A stretch of DNA of 64,000 nt from Saprospiraceae bacterium. Its GTDB lineage: Bacteria; Bacteroidota; Bacteroidia; Chitinophagales; Saprospiraceae. Under the pieces are notes generated by a model. That model searched no databases. It was not told the DNA's origin and worked only from the letters and a program-made list of their open reading frames with translations. The stretch spans positions 1 through 64,000 of the forward strand of contig JAKVCU010000066.1 of NCBI GenBank assembly GCA_022448955.1, written 5' to 3'. The position numbers were made by a program, and so were the translations under genes. Numbering within the stretch: the stretch's first letter is position 1; each line of letters starts with the position of its first letter. Shown piece after piece: positions 8,552 to 15,807 of the stretch.

Positions 8552-9253
8552 TTACACGAAAGTGATTAAATCTTCAGACAAATGCGGAATTTCATTAAAA
8601 CTCAACATATTATATTTTCCTTTTGAATACAAAAAGGTACTGAAAGAAGTATTGCGGATAGAAAAATTCAAATCAGCAATTTTTGATTCTTTACCAACCA
8701 TCAAAGCATCGCCAACAATGGAGGCAATTGTACCTCCTGAAGTAAAAACCGCTATTTTTTCTCCTTTCCCAGTCTGTTCCAAAATTCGTTGAAAACCAAT
8801 TTTTGTATCCTTTCGGAAAACAGGCCACGGTTCGACACCTTCTACCTCGACCTCACTTTCTGCCCATAATGCTAAGAATTTCTGGAAGATGAGCATTGTA
8901 TTTCGACCTAGCAGTTTAGGGTTCTTTTCGATTTCTGCTTTCCATTCTCTTAGTTGCGGATATTTATCCATTAGCTGAGGATAAGCCAATTTTATGGCCT
9001 CTGTCCCTTGGTGTTCTTTTAACTCAGGAATGGTGTTGATTTCTTTATCCAGTTGAAGTTGTTCTAACACCAATTGGCAAGTATGCTGTTGGCGTTCTAG
9101 AGGTCCTGAAAAAACTTGATCAAATTGGATATTCTGCGTTTTTAAATATTGTCCTAATATTTTGGATTGCTGAATTCCCTTTTCAGAAAGTTGATCATAA
9201 TTATTGGCCATGAAGGAGGCCTGTGCATGTCTAAAAAAGTAGATTTTACTCAT
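8552..9253 (-). CDS. Histidine phosphatase family protein (phosphoglycerate-mutase-like)
   Basis: A 233-residue branch-1 histidine phosphatase. The catalytic RHA(Q) motif is at residues 8-11 (IYFFRHAQASF). The second-step arginine region FSGPLERQQHTCQL lies near residue 59, ELKEHQGTEA near residue 83 carries the acidic residue, and the late histidine is replaced by the FTSGGTIASIVGDAL context (TSGG where many members have SHGG), so one conserved catalytic His is not obvious. The substrate is unknown. It is the last gene of a three-gene minus-strand operon; its start overlaps the upstream gene by eight bases. Confidence 0.85.
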   Translation of the reverse strand: MSKIYFFRHAQASFMANNYDQLSEKGIQQSKILGQYLKTQNIQFDQVFSGPLERQQHTCQLVLEQLQLDKEINTIPELKEHQGTEAIKLAYPQLMDKYPQLREWKAEIEKNPKLLGRNTMLIFQKFLALWAESEVEVEGVEPWPVFRKDTKIGFQRILEQTGKGEKIAVFTSGGTIASIVGDALMVGKESKIADLNFSIRNTSFSTFLYSKGKYNMLSFNEIPHLSEDLITFV

Positions 9254-9839
9254 TGATTTCTTTTAAATGTTCGATCAATTGATCGTAACCTTTTACCATA
9301 CCAGATTCAATACCTTGAATATCACCTCCTAATATCATAGCAATCGTTAAGGCTTCATTGGTAGGTGTTTCAAAATTCATACTCCACAGTCGATTGATGA
9401 TAGGTTTAGTAATGTCTTTATATTCTTTTTGAAAATTATAAACTCTTGAAATTTTACTAACCGTTTCAAAATCAAGACCTTGCAGTAGGTTCCCAATCAA
9501 ACCACTATCAAATACAGAGCTTTCTAGCGCGGGTGTATGCACCCCTGTCCAACCAGGGATAAAGGCAAATCCATTATTTTTCATGAATGGTTTAGATAGT
9601 TCTTCCTCCCTTGTTACATCCATCAAGCTATCCATTGTCTCCTTCAATTCCTTGTGATAATTTTCTGCATATTGAACTCTCTTTTTGTTGAGTTCTATCT
9701 CTTGAATCAAGTTGGCAATAAATTCTTTTTGATTTGCGCGATGGTTCCATTTTTCATTCAAGTTACCTGCAAGAATACCAATATAAACGCCAATAGCAAC
9801 TGGAACGAGCTGGAATAATAACTCTTTTAATTTTTTCAT
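9246..9839 (-). CDS. Membrane-anchored hypothetical protein (DUF6090-like)
   Basis: A 197-residue protein with one N-terminal membrane segment (LLFQLVPVAIGVYIGILAG, residues 8-26), then a helical domain starting NLNEKWNHRANQKEFIANLI. This layout, with membrane anchor then N-E-W and E-N-K-R segments, resembles the Bacteroidota family annotated as DUF6090, whose function is unknown. It overlaps both neighbours (8 bases with the histidine phosphatase, 4 with the GNAT gene), indicating translational coupling. No signal peptidase site or lipobox is visible, so the bulk probably faces one side of the inner membrane. Confidence 0.72.
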   Translation of the reverse strand: MKKLKELLFQLVPVAIGVYIGILAGNLNEKWNHRANQKEFIANLIQEIELNKKRVQYAENYHKELKETMDSLMDVTREEELSKPFMKNNGFAFIPGWTGVHTPALESSVFDSGLIGNLLQGLDFETVSKISRVYNFQKEYKDITKPIINRLWSMNFETPTNEALTIAMILGGDIQGIESGMVKGYDQLIEHLKEINE

Positions 9840-10393
9840 TGGTTTTTCAATTTTGCATAGATATCTACGTCAATCCATTTTCCATTTTTAAATTCTGCTT
9901 GACGCATGGTTCCTTCTAATCGAAAATTGATTTTGGCTAATGCTTTTTTGCATTTACTATTATCGTTTTCTACAAATCCTTCTATTCTATTTAAATCTAA
10001 TTCTGCAAAACCATACTCTAATAATTTAGGCATTACTTCACTCATGATTCCTTTGCCCCAATACTCAGGATATAGCCAAAAGCCAATTTCTGCTTTTTGA
10101 TGCTCTTTTTCCAAATTGTTGTACCCACCTGCTCCGCAAAATGCATCATCGACTTTATCATAGATTCCAAACCAAATGCCAGTTCCAGTTTCTTTGAGCA
10201 TTCCATACCACTCCATTTGTTCTTTGGTAGCTTCTAAGGTAAGAAATCGAACGCCATAGTATTGATAAACTTGTGGGTCGGATAAACCTTTATAGATGAG
10301 TTGAATATCAGTAGGTTGAATTTCTTTGAGGAAAAATCTTTCGGTTTGAAGCATATCGAGTATTTCTTGATTTCTATCGAGTAATCTAATCAA
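9836..10393 (-). CDS. GNAT-family N-acetyltransferase (RimJ/RimL type)
   Basis: A 185-residue GCN5-related acetyltransferase. The RimJ/L pattern is clear: LQTERFFLKEIQPTDIQLIY at the start, EIGFWLYPEYWGKGIMSEVM near residue 105, which carries the acetyl-CoA pyrophosphate loop, and ELDLNRIEGFVENDNSKCKK near residue 135, with the family's N-x-S in the late helix. It would acetylate a small molecule or protein amine; the target is unknown. The first gene of the overlapping three-gene unit. A later ATG (10352-10354, MLQTERF) matches the family start better than the first ATG. Confidence 0.88.
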   Translation of the reverse strand: MIRLLDRNQEILDMLQTERFFLKEIQPTDIQLIYKGLSDPQVYQYYGVRFLTLEATKEQMEWYGMLKETGTGIWFGIYDKVDDAFCGAGGYNNLEKEHQKAEIGFWLYPEYWGKGIMSEVMPKLLEYGFAELDLNRIEGFVENDNSKCKKALAKINFRLEGTMRQAEFKNGKWIDVDIYAKLKNQ

Positions 10394-10440
10394 TTTACCT
10401 CTAAAATTAAATAACTTATTAATAACTATAAGACAAAGTT

Positions 10441-10872
10441 ATGAAAACGATTCATCAGAAAATCAAAGCCTACAAGTACATCGACAGAAAGAATGGCTTA
10501 TATACCACTGTATTCGCCAACCTACTTCTTTTCCTTTGTATTACATTCGCTTCTACCCTATCATTCAACACACATGCCATGATAAGCATGATTTCGGCTA
10601 TGGTTATTTTTATGCTGATAAGCGTTTATGATTGGAAAAGTCCATCCATCAATCTATTTGTGACGGGTGGTTATTTGGGATTCTTCCTTTGGGAATTCTT
10701 CACTTTAGGTACGGCAGGTGTAAGTATTTCTTATCAAATGGCAGAATATCAAGTTTCTAAAGGTATTATGTTTGACTTGATGGTATGGACATTGCCAAGT
10801 ATGTATATGGGAATCCGATTATTAGCAGTAATCCCTTTGATTTTAATGACTCACAATAGTTGGAAAAGTTAA
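10441..10872 (+). CDS. Small integral membrane protein, unknown function
   Basis: A 143-residue protein with four hydrophobic segments: about residues 20-40 (TVFANLLLFLCITFAST), 47-63, 70-90 (FVTGGYLGFFLWEF) and 112-137 (LMVWTLPSMYMGIRLLAVIPLIL). It belongs to no family that I recognise. The gene starts 47 bases from the divergently transcribed acetyltransferase operon. Its stop codon TAA (10870-10872) is at the same time the left end of a dispersed repeat copy, so the repeat may have inserted at, or replaced, the original 3' end. Confidence 0.7.
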   Translation: MKTIHQKIKAYKYIDRKNGLYTTVFANLLLFLCITFASTLSFNTHAMISMISAMVIFMLISVYDWKSPSINLFVTGGYLGFFLWEFFTLGTAGVSISYQMAEYQVSKGIMFDLMVWTLPSMYMGIRLLAVIPLILMTHNSWKS

Positions 10873-10941
10873 GCGGCTAGTGAAAATTGCTTGTATGAAA
10901 AATTTCAGCCATAGGCAGACAGGTTCTAGCCTAACTACTTA
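10870..10941 (+). repeat. Dispersed miniature element family A, copy 3 (internally rearranged, no core)
   Basis: Starts TAAGCGGCTAGTGAAAATT and continues GCTTGTATGA as in the other copies, then lacks the 43-base core. It runs instead into TTTCAGCCATAGGCAGAC, the inverse of a segment in copy 1, and ends CTAACTACTTA. The two ends form an imperfect inverted repeat (TAAGCGGCTAG against TAAGTAGTTAG, eight of eleven identical). Confidence 0.65.
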
Positions 10942-11111
10942 AGTCTAATAAGCACTATCGATTATTGCTTCACAAATTTTAGACCAGCAGCAATAGTTAC
11001 TTTTGATGCAGAGTTTTCCAAGCTCCAAACAACCCTAGCTATATGGCTTGTAAGTTTGCTTGAAGCATAAAGTGCACTAGAAGAGCCTTATACCTCTGCA
11101 TCATAATGGCT

Positions 11112-11150
11112 ATACAAAAAATGCAGGCCTTGTTCATCCTGCACTTTTTT
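11112..11150. terminator. Intrinsic terminator downstream of the Gfo/Idh/MocA gene
   Basis: Hairpin TGCAGG (11122-11127) / CCTGCA (11138-11143) flanked by an A-run on the left and a T-run on the right, so it has a U-tract in either direction. It sits just after the stop of the minus-strand oxidoreductase. Copy 3 of the dispersed repeat fills the left of the same 290-base gap. Confidence 0.75.
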
Positions 11151-11160
11151 CTCCATAAAG

Positions 11161-12609
11161 CTATACCTTCAACTCCCAACCATCTCTATAGGGTCGTTTA
11201 ACAAATTGGTTGGCAGGTTTGAAGTTCGTAATTTTCATATTATCGCCATCCCATAACAGTCGCTTTCTTCCTGGGTAGCCTCTTCCATCTTGTATTACTG
11301 CACTTCTCAAGGCCAAATTCCCCATAAGTACCATTTCGGTAAACGGACCAGCATAATCGAAGCTAGAGCTACATTCTCCACCATTTTTTATAGCATTAAT
11401 CCAGTTTCTTTGGTGGCTCACCTTAACTCTTTCGATAAATGGCTCTGGCTGTTTAAAATACTTCATTCGATCAGAAGGTAATAGTCTTGGATTTGCACCA
11501 TAGGTATCAAACATAATTTTGCCATTATCTCCAACTAGGATACCGCCACCATCGCCGCTGCCCATAGGTTCCCCCTCTTTCAGTTCGATTGGTCGGCGAG
11601 GCATTAGGCCTCCATCATACCAATGAAGAGTAACTGGAGGCATGTCGCCCCTTGCAGGAAAATCAAAGTGAATCAAAGAAGCAGGAGGAGCACTTTCCAC
11701 ATTATTTTCTACTGCCCACATTCTGGCATATTTAGTAACGGTGCTAGACTCTACAGCGATGGGATATTTAAGTTTTAGAGCTTTAAACGCGGGATCAATG
11801 ATATGGCATGCCATATCGCCCAAAGAGCCTGTTCCAAAATCCCACCATCCCCTCCATCCGAAGGGTACAAGTCCTGGATGATACTTTTGATCAGGCGCAG
11901 GTCCTAGCCACAAATCCCAATCCAAGGTATCAGGGATGGGAAAATCATCTTGAGGTCGAGCTAAACCTTGAGGCCAAACAGGTCGATTAGTCCAGCAATG
12001 CACTTCACGTATATCACCAATAATACCAATCTCTACCCATTCACAAACCTGACGAATGCCATCCCCGCTACTACCTTGATTCCCCATTTGGGTCACCACA
12101 TTATATTTGGCTGCTGCTTCCGTGAGCACCCGTGCTTCATACACATTATGCGTGAGTGGTTTTTCGACATAAACGTGTTTGCCTAGTTGCATAAAAGGCA
12201 GGGCAGCTGTTGCATGGCTATGATCGGGTGTTGAGACAATAACAGCATCGATATCATCCGCCATTTCATTGAGCATCACTCTGAAATCTTTAAACCTTTT
12301 TGCCTTTGGAAACCGTTTGAAAGACTCTTTCGCCATTTTTTGATCGACATCACAAAGGGCGACGATATTCTCTTGTGTTTCACCTGTAGCTCTATTCCAC
12401 AATGAAGCAGCTCTAATATTGCCATCGCCTTTACCGCCAGCCCCCACAGCTGCTATATTTAAGCGATCGCTAGGAGCGGTATAACCCTTCCCACCTAATA
12501 CATGTCGAGGTACGATCATGATACCGCTAGTTGCTAGAGCACTATTTTTCAAAAACGACCTCCTATCCATTGATTTATTTTTCCCCATTTTAATTGGTTT
12601 TTTCTCCAA
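11161..12609 (-). CDS. Tat-exported Gfo/Idh/MocA-family oxidoreductase
   Basis: A 482-residue NAD(P)-dependent sugar-type dehydrogenase. The N-terminus has a twin-arginine export signal (MDRRSFLKNSALATSG, from residue 14), followed by a Rossmann dinucleotide-binding site LNIAAVGAGGKGDGN near residue 50, IVALCDVD near residue 83, DAVIVSTPDHSHATAA near 125 and the family's VEKPLTHNVYEARVL near 150. The second half carries the MocA C-terminal region with DFGTGSLGDMACHIID. Such exported, cofactor-loaded oxidoreductases are common in Bacteroidota and planctomycetes and are thought to act on sugars or glycan pieces in the periplasm; the substrate is unknown. It has its own terminator and no operon partner. 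Confidence 0.9.
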   Translation of the reverse strand: MEKKPIKMGKNKSMDRRSFLKNSALATSGIMIVPRHVLGGKGYTAPSDRLNIAAVGAGGKGDGNIRAASLWNRATGETQENIVALCDVDQKMAKESFKRFPKAKRFKDFRVMLNEMADDIDAVIVSTPDHSHATAALPFMQLGKHVYVEKPLTHNVYEARVLTEAAAKYNVVTQMGNQGSSGDGIRQVCEWVEIGIIGDIREVHCWTNRPVWPQGLARPQDDFPIPDTLDWDLWLGPAPDQKYHPGLVPFGWRGWWDFGTGSLGDMACHIIDPAFKALKLKYPIAVESSTVTKYARMWAVENNVESAPPASLIHFDFPARGDMPPVTLHWYDGGLMPRRPIELKEGEPMGSGDGGGILVGDNGKIMFDTYGANPRLLPSDRMKYFKQPEPFIERVKVSHQRNWINAIKNGGECSSSFDYAGPFTEMVLMGNLALRSAVIQDGRGYPGRKRLLWDGDNMKITNFKPANQFVKRPYRDGWELKV

Positions 12610-12922
12610 TTTTAAGTGATTTTTCTCAATTTTTTTAATTAATTCAAAATTTTAATCTTATTTATTTCATAATTTAAGAATAATGATATTAGGATGATAA
12701 AAGTACCTTTAGAAGATTTTGTATTCGTATAAAGGTTAAGTAAGCGTAAAGAAATTTTCTATTATTACACCTAGGAAAATTATGGCTTAGTTATTCATAT
12801 TTTTATTGATGCTTCAGAAAACCCAAAATGTCAAGTCAAGCAAACTATACCATGCCTATTAATTTTTCAAATAATAAATAACCATAAATCTATTTAATTA
12901 AGTACCTTCAAAATGAAAGACT
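12610..12922. other. Gene-free stretch between divergent genes
   Basis: About 310 AT-rich bases upstream of both the oxidoreductase and the DinB-like gene. It must hold two promoters, but I could not fix a convincing -33/-7 pair. No repeat or hairpin stands out. Confidence 0.5.
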
Positions 12923-13399
12923 ATGAATCGACATACAGCTAAGCAAAAGTTTCTACGAGAGGAGTTTTATGCCCTATTAAAAAAGCTTGGGTCTGAACAG
13001 ATCCCTCATTTTGGTATTATGACAGCACAACATATGATAGAACATCTCACTTGGATCATCAAATCTAGTGCTAAGTATCACGAAAACTCTGAAGCTGAAC
13101 CAAGTAGAAGTCAATTGGGCTTCCAAAAATTCATAAAGAAAGGGGCTATTTTCCAACACCGTCCGAGTGGAAAGACCAAGGCAGATTTACCTCCTTTAAA
13201 ATATGCTACTTATGAAGAGGCTTTAGCACAAATTCCAATTGCAATCAATAGATTTTATGATCACTATGAAGCAATGGAAATTCCAAAAGGCTATCACCCT
13301 ATGATGGGTGAGCTTACCTTTGAGCAAATAGAACTATTCCACTACATGCATTGTAGGTATCACTTATGGCAATTTGGTTTATTAGAAAGTTATCCATAA
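12923..13399 (+). CDS. DinB-like / DUF1569-type protein
   Basis: A 158-residue helical protein resembling the DUF1569 branch of the DinB/YfiT four-helix metal-binding fold. Possible metal ligands are H-M-x-x-H in MTAQHMIEHLTWII near residue 35, and the C-terminal FEQIELFHYMHCRYHLWQFG near residue 135, where the family has a final H-x-x-H-x-W-Q/FG. Members are probable metal-dependent thiol transferases or hydrolases, and few are characterised. It lies 14 bases upstream of the next gene's start and is likely co-transcribed with it. No signal peptide. Confidence 0.78.
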   Translation: MNRHTAKQKFLREEFYALLKKLGSEQIPHFGIMTAQHMIEHLTWIIKSSAKYHENSEAEPSRSQLGFQKFIKKGAIFQHRPSGKTKADLPPLKYATYEEALAQIPIAINRFYDHYEAMEIPKGYHPMMGELTFEQIELFHYMHCRYHLWQFGLLESYP

Positions 13400-13413
13400 A
13401 ATGTTTCTAACTT

Positions 13414-14280
13414 ATGATGAATTCAATTAAAAATATTCTATTAATAATGGTGTTGATTATTGGGTTCAATTGTCAGCGAAGCCCAAATTATGTCCTTTCA
13501 AAAAACATACCACCTATTGACTCGGAAAGGCCAATAAAAATCTTATCTGCTTTTTTCGGTTTAGACAATGCCTTACCTAAAACATCGCTTGGTATTTCAC
13601 TTAAAGCACCAGGAAGTGATGGAATGCCTGTTGTTTTTTCACACGAGTTAGATCCAAATACATTGGACGCTACTGATTTTCAAATAAGAACCCAAAAGGA
13701 CCAGGTATATGGAGTAGAGGTAGTCACTCTGAAACCTGCAAGTGAAGCTTTTGAATTGAGAACGGTATTGTTAATAGGTGATTATGGAAACGCTCCAGAA
13801 AATGAACCTAAAGAAGTAGAAATAATAGGTGATCTATTAGCACGAAGTGGTCAAAATTTCAAAGGCCAAAAAATAACAGTTACTCCTTTAGACAGAGGAC
13901 CATTCTTGAGTTATGCAGAATATTTCAAACTGGATAATGACTATCCTTACGTAGCAGATGGGCGTGGTTGTGATTGCCCTAAAAATAAAACGACAACTGT
14001 AGTTCGGACTGTATGGGCTGGTGGTGTTCGCGCGATAAATGGAGAAGAATTGGGTGAAAAAGCACTCCAAAACTTTAGTATCATCTTACGAAATGGAAAA
14101 GATACCATGACTATTTATCCTTTCCAGATTGCAGATGTTGGAGATAATGATAATAATATTGATTTATGTATCAAGGAAGTGGGCATTCCCCTTTCGGTAA
14201 ATGTAAAGGCTAATACGGCTATTGACCCCAGAGATGATGCCAATGAGTTTACCACAATTGAGGTAGTAAGTAGATGGTAA
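13414..14280 (+). CDS. Predicted lipoprotein, unknown function
   Basis: A 288-residue exported protein. The N-terminal hydrophobic segment IKNILLIMVLIIGFNCQRS ends in a cysteine (residue 20 or so) that is a plausible lipobox for Bacteroidota. The mature part is beta-rich, with an early LGISLKAPGSDGMPVVFSHE segment and later GRGCDCPKN and ATVVRTVWAGGVRA-like stretches. A paired-Cys C-D-C near residue 188 could bind metal or form a disulfide. I do not recognise the family. It follows the DUF1569-like gene after 14 bases, which implies one transcript. Two adjacent ATGs make the exact start (13414 or 13417) uncertain. Confidence 0.72.
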   Translation: MMNSIKNILLIMVLIIGFNCQRSPNYVLSKNIPPIDSERPIKILSAFFGLDNALPKTSLGISLKAPGSDGMPVVFSHELDPNTLDATDFQIRTQKDQVYGVEVVTLKPASEAFELRTVLLIGDYGNAPENEPKEVEIIGDLLARSGQNFKGQKITVTPLDRGPFLSYAEYFKLDNDYPYVADGRGCDCPKNKTTTVVRTVWAGGVRAINGEELGEKALQNFSIILRNGKDTMTIYPFQIADVGDNDNNIDLCIKEVGIPLSVNVKANTAIDPRDDANEFTTIEVVSRW

Positions 14281-14907
14281 AGGGTGAAACTTTAAATCAA
14301 TATTTTTAACCAAAATAGACTATCAAGAAGCATAGCTCGGTGGTATTTCACCCTAAAGAGACTATTTTTTACTTCGTATTCCAATAGTTTTACTTGCATT
14401 TATGTATTTGTCAAAAATATTTTCATTGAACAAAAAACTAAAGGGTATAAATATATATAAAATCAGTAGAGTAGAACATATGCTCCGTGATTTGCACCAT
14501 AATGTCCGGTAGGATTATATGCGAATTGGAAAAGCAGTAGTCTAATCTATCCTTTAAAATTTTGGCTTAGTCTTTGCTTATTAATACGACATAATAACAG
14601 TACTATTCGGTATTTTTCTCCCCACTCTTTTTTCTCTCTGGTTTTGTAAGTCTGTCAAAACATTCAACTAGAATTTAGCCTACTCATTTTCAGACACATA
14701 CAAACCCAAAAATTACTTATAACGATGTTGATCCAAGGCTAAAACGCAGTACATCGCTCTGAGCTCAACTCGGCCGTTATGTCTTACTTTACATAGCATC
14801 CTTCTACTAAGTAGTTTGTCCGAAAAGTTGGTACAATGAAATTTTGTCTAGGCACTTATGGATAGCGATGATTTAATTATCTAAACCAACTCCCAGGCTC
14901 GTTTGCC
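14281..14907. other. Gene-free stretch with a tail-only repeat fragment
   Basis: About 630 bases with no credible gene. The only recognisable content is a fragment of dispersed family A (14808-14855, minus strand) next to the transposase remnant that follows. The rest shows no hairpin terminator or promoter that I can support. Confidence 0.5.
14808..14855 (-). repeat. Dispersed miniature element family A, tail-only fragment
   Basis: Read on the minus strand, the segment GTGCCTAGACAAAATTTC then ATTGTACCAACTTTTCGG and CAAACTACTTA matches the tails of the copies at 3.9, 23.7 and 52.2 kb. Head and core are missing. It abuts the IS256-type remnant. Confidence 0.6.
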
Positions 14908-15210
14908 TTTTTCTTACTGCTTGAGGCTAAAAAGTACTGGCGTGATCTCAGCTGTTTTACAGTTCGATCTCTCCAAATTCAGTCTTGAGTTTTTTGCGAT
15001 TTTACCATTACGACGATTTGCTCTCAGCGCAGCTCTTTCTTCTTCTAAGTGTGCATCCAACTCGCCTTCTATCCTCAATTCCATGATCTGCTTAATTAAG
15101 GGAATCAAAACTCCATCTTTACCACTCAGCTCCTCTTCTCTTTGAAGTCCAGCTGCTTGGCGCGCAAAGTCTTCCAAGCTCGCTACTTTTTACTCTTTAG
15201 CTGACGTTTT
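14905..15210 (-). pseudogene. IS256-family (Mutator-type) transposase remnant, N-terminal part only
   Basis: The minus strand encodes about 87 residues with the IS256 N-terminal signature: LSGKDGVLIPLIKQIMELRI, EGELDAHLEEER and NRRNGK. A full transposase is about 400 residues; the DDE catalytic region is absent. After NRRNGK the frame shifts: the next frame reads KKLKTEFGEIEL (about 14958-14999), which is the expected IS256 continuation, and then stops. An in-frame stop also lies a few codons upstream of the remnant. It is therefore a dead, frameshifted and truncated copy, and no inverted terminal repeats could be fixed. Confidence 0.85.
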
Positions 15211-15807
15211 TGTTTAGTTTGATGGAATTTCGTTAGTTTAGTCATTACTCGCATGACAATATTGTATGAACAGTCCCGAACAATATATTGAGAGGTAATT
15301 GATTTTCAATGATATTATGCCTGTTCGTAAAATCTATGCAATTTTCCAACTATTCTTAATTATAAGTTTATGGAATCAGTGCTTTAAACCTAGATAAATA
15401 ATTATAATCTTACCGGAATTAATAGGAAAAGTTTTAAAATTATTTTCTAATACTCCGACTTCATTATTTGTATTATTAAGTTGGTATTCTCAAAGGAATC
15501 TGCTGATGTTCCAATTACATTGGTACCCATAAAAATGTTCTGATAGAAGAAAAATCGTATAATAGTCAATGTCTGCTTTCCCAGCCATATTTAGAAATAA
15601 ATCCCAATTTTTATGTGCTTCATTTATGGTAAAGAACCATAAAAATCTTTTACACGGATATAATAATTCAGAAATATTTAAAAAACTATAGTTCAAAAAG
15701 TGCAAATTATTAATCAAATTGTATTGATAATCACACCTAAAACCAGCTTATATTTGTAAATACGACTCACTAATTATCAAAATAAATAGAACAAAAGAGA
15801 TTATATT
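15211..15807. other. Gene-free stretch upstream of the rhamnose operon
   Basis: About 600 very AT-rich bases. A 75-codon minus-strand frame (15490-15717) has no recognisable features and I do not call it. The right end carries the rhamnose promoter. A regulator site is expected here, but no clear inverted repeat was identified. Confidence 0.5.
15724..15756 (+). promoter_or_regulatory. Bacteroidota-type promoter for the rhamnose operon
   Basis: A TATATTTG at 15749-15756 fits the Bacteroidota -7 consensus TAnnTTTG exactly. A TTG at 15724-15726 lies 22 bases upstream, an acceptable -33 spacing. It precedes the first rhamnose gene by about 50 bases. Confidence 0.6.

Noticed and set aside
14905-15210. 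Functional IS256 insertion sequence
   Set aside because: Only the N-terminal part of the transposase is present, frameshifted and with stops; no catalytic region and no terminal inverted repeats.
15490-15717. 75-codon minus-strand frame upstream of the rhamnose operon
   Set aside because: AT-rich composition, no recognisable motif or family and no start context. More likely chance.
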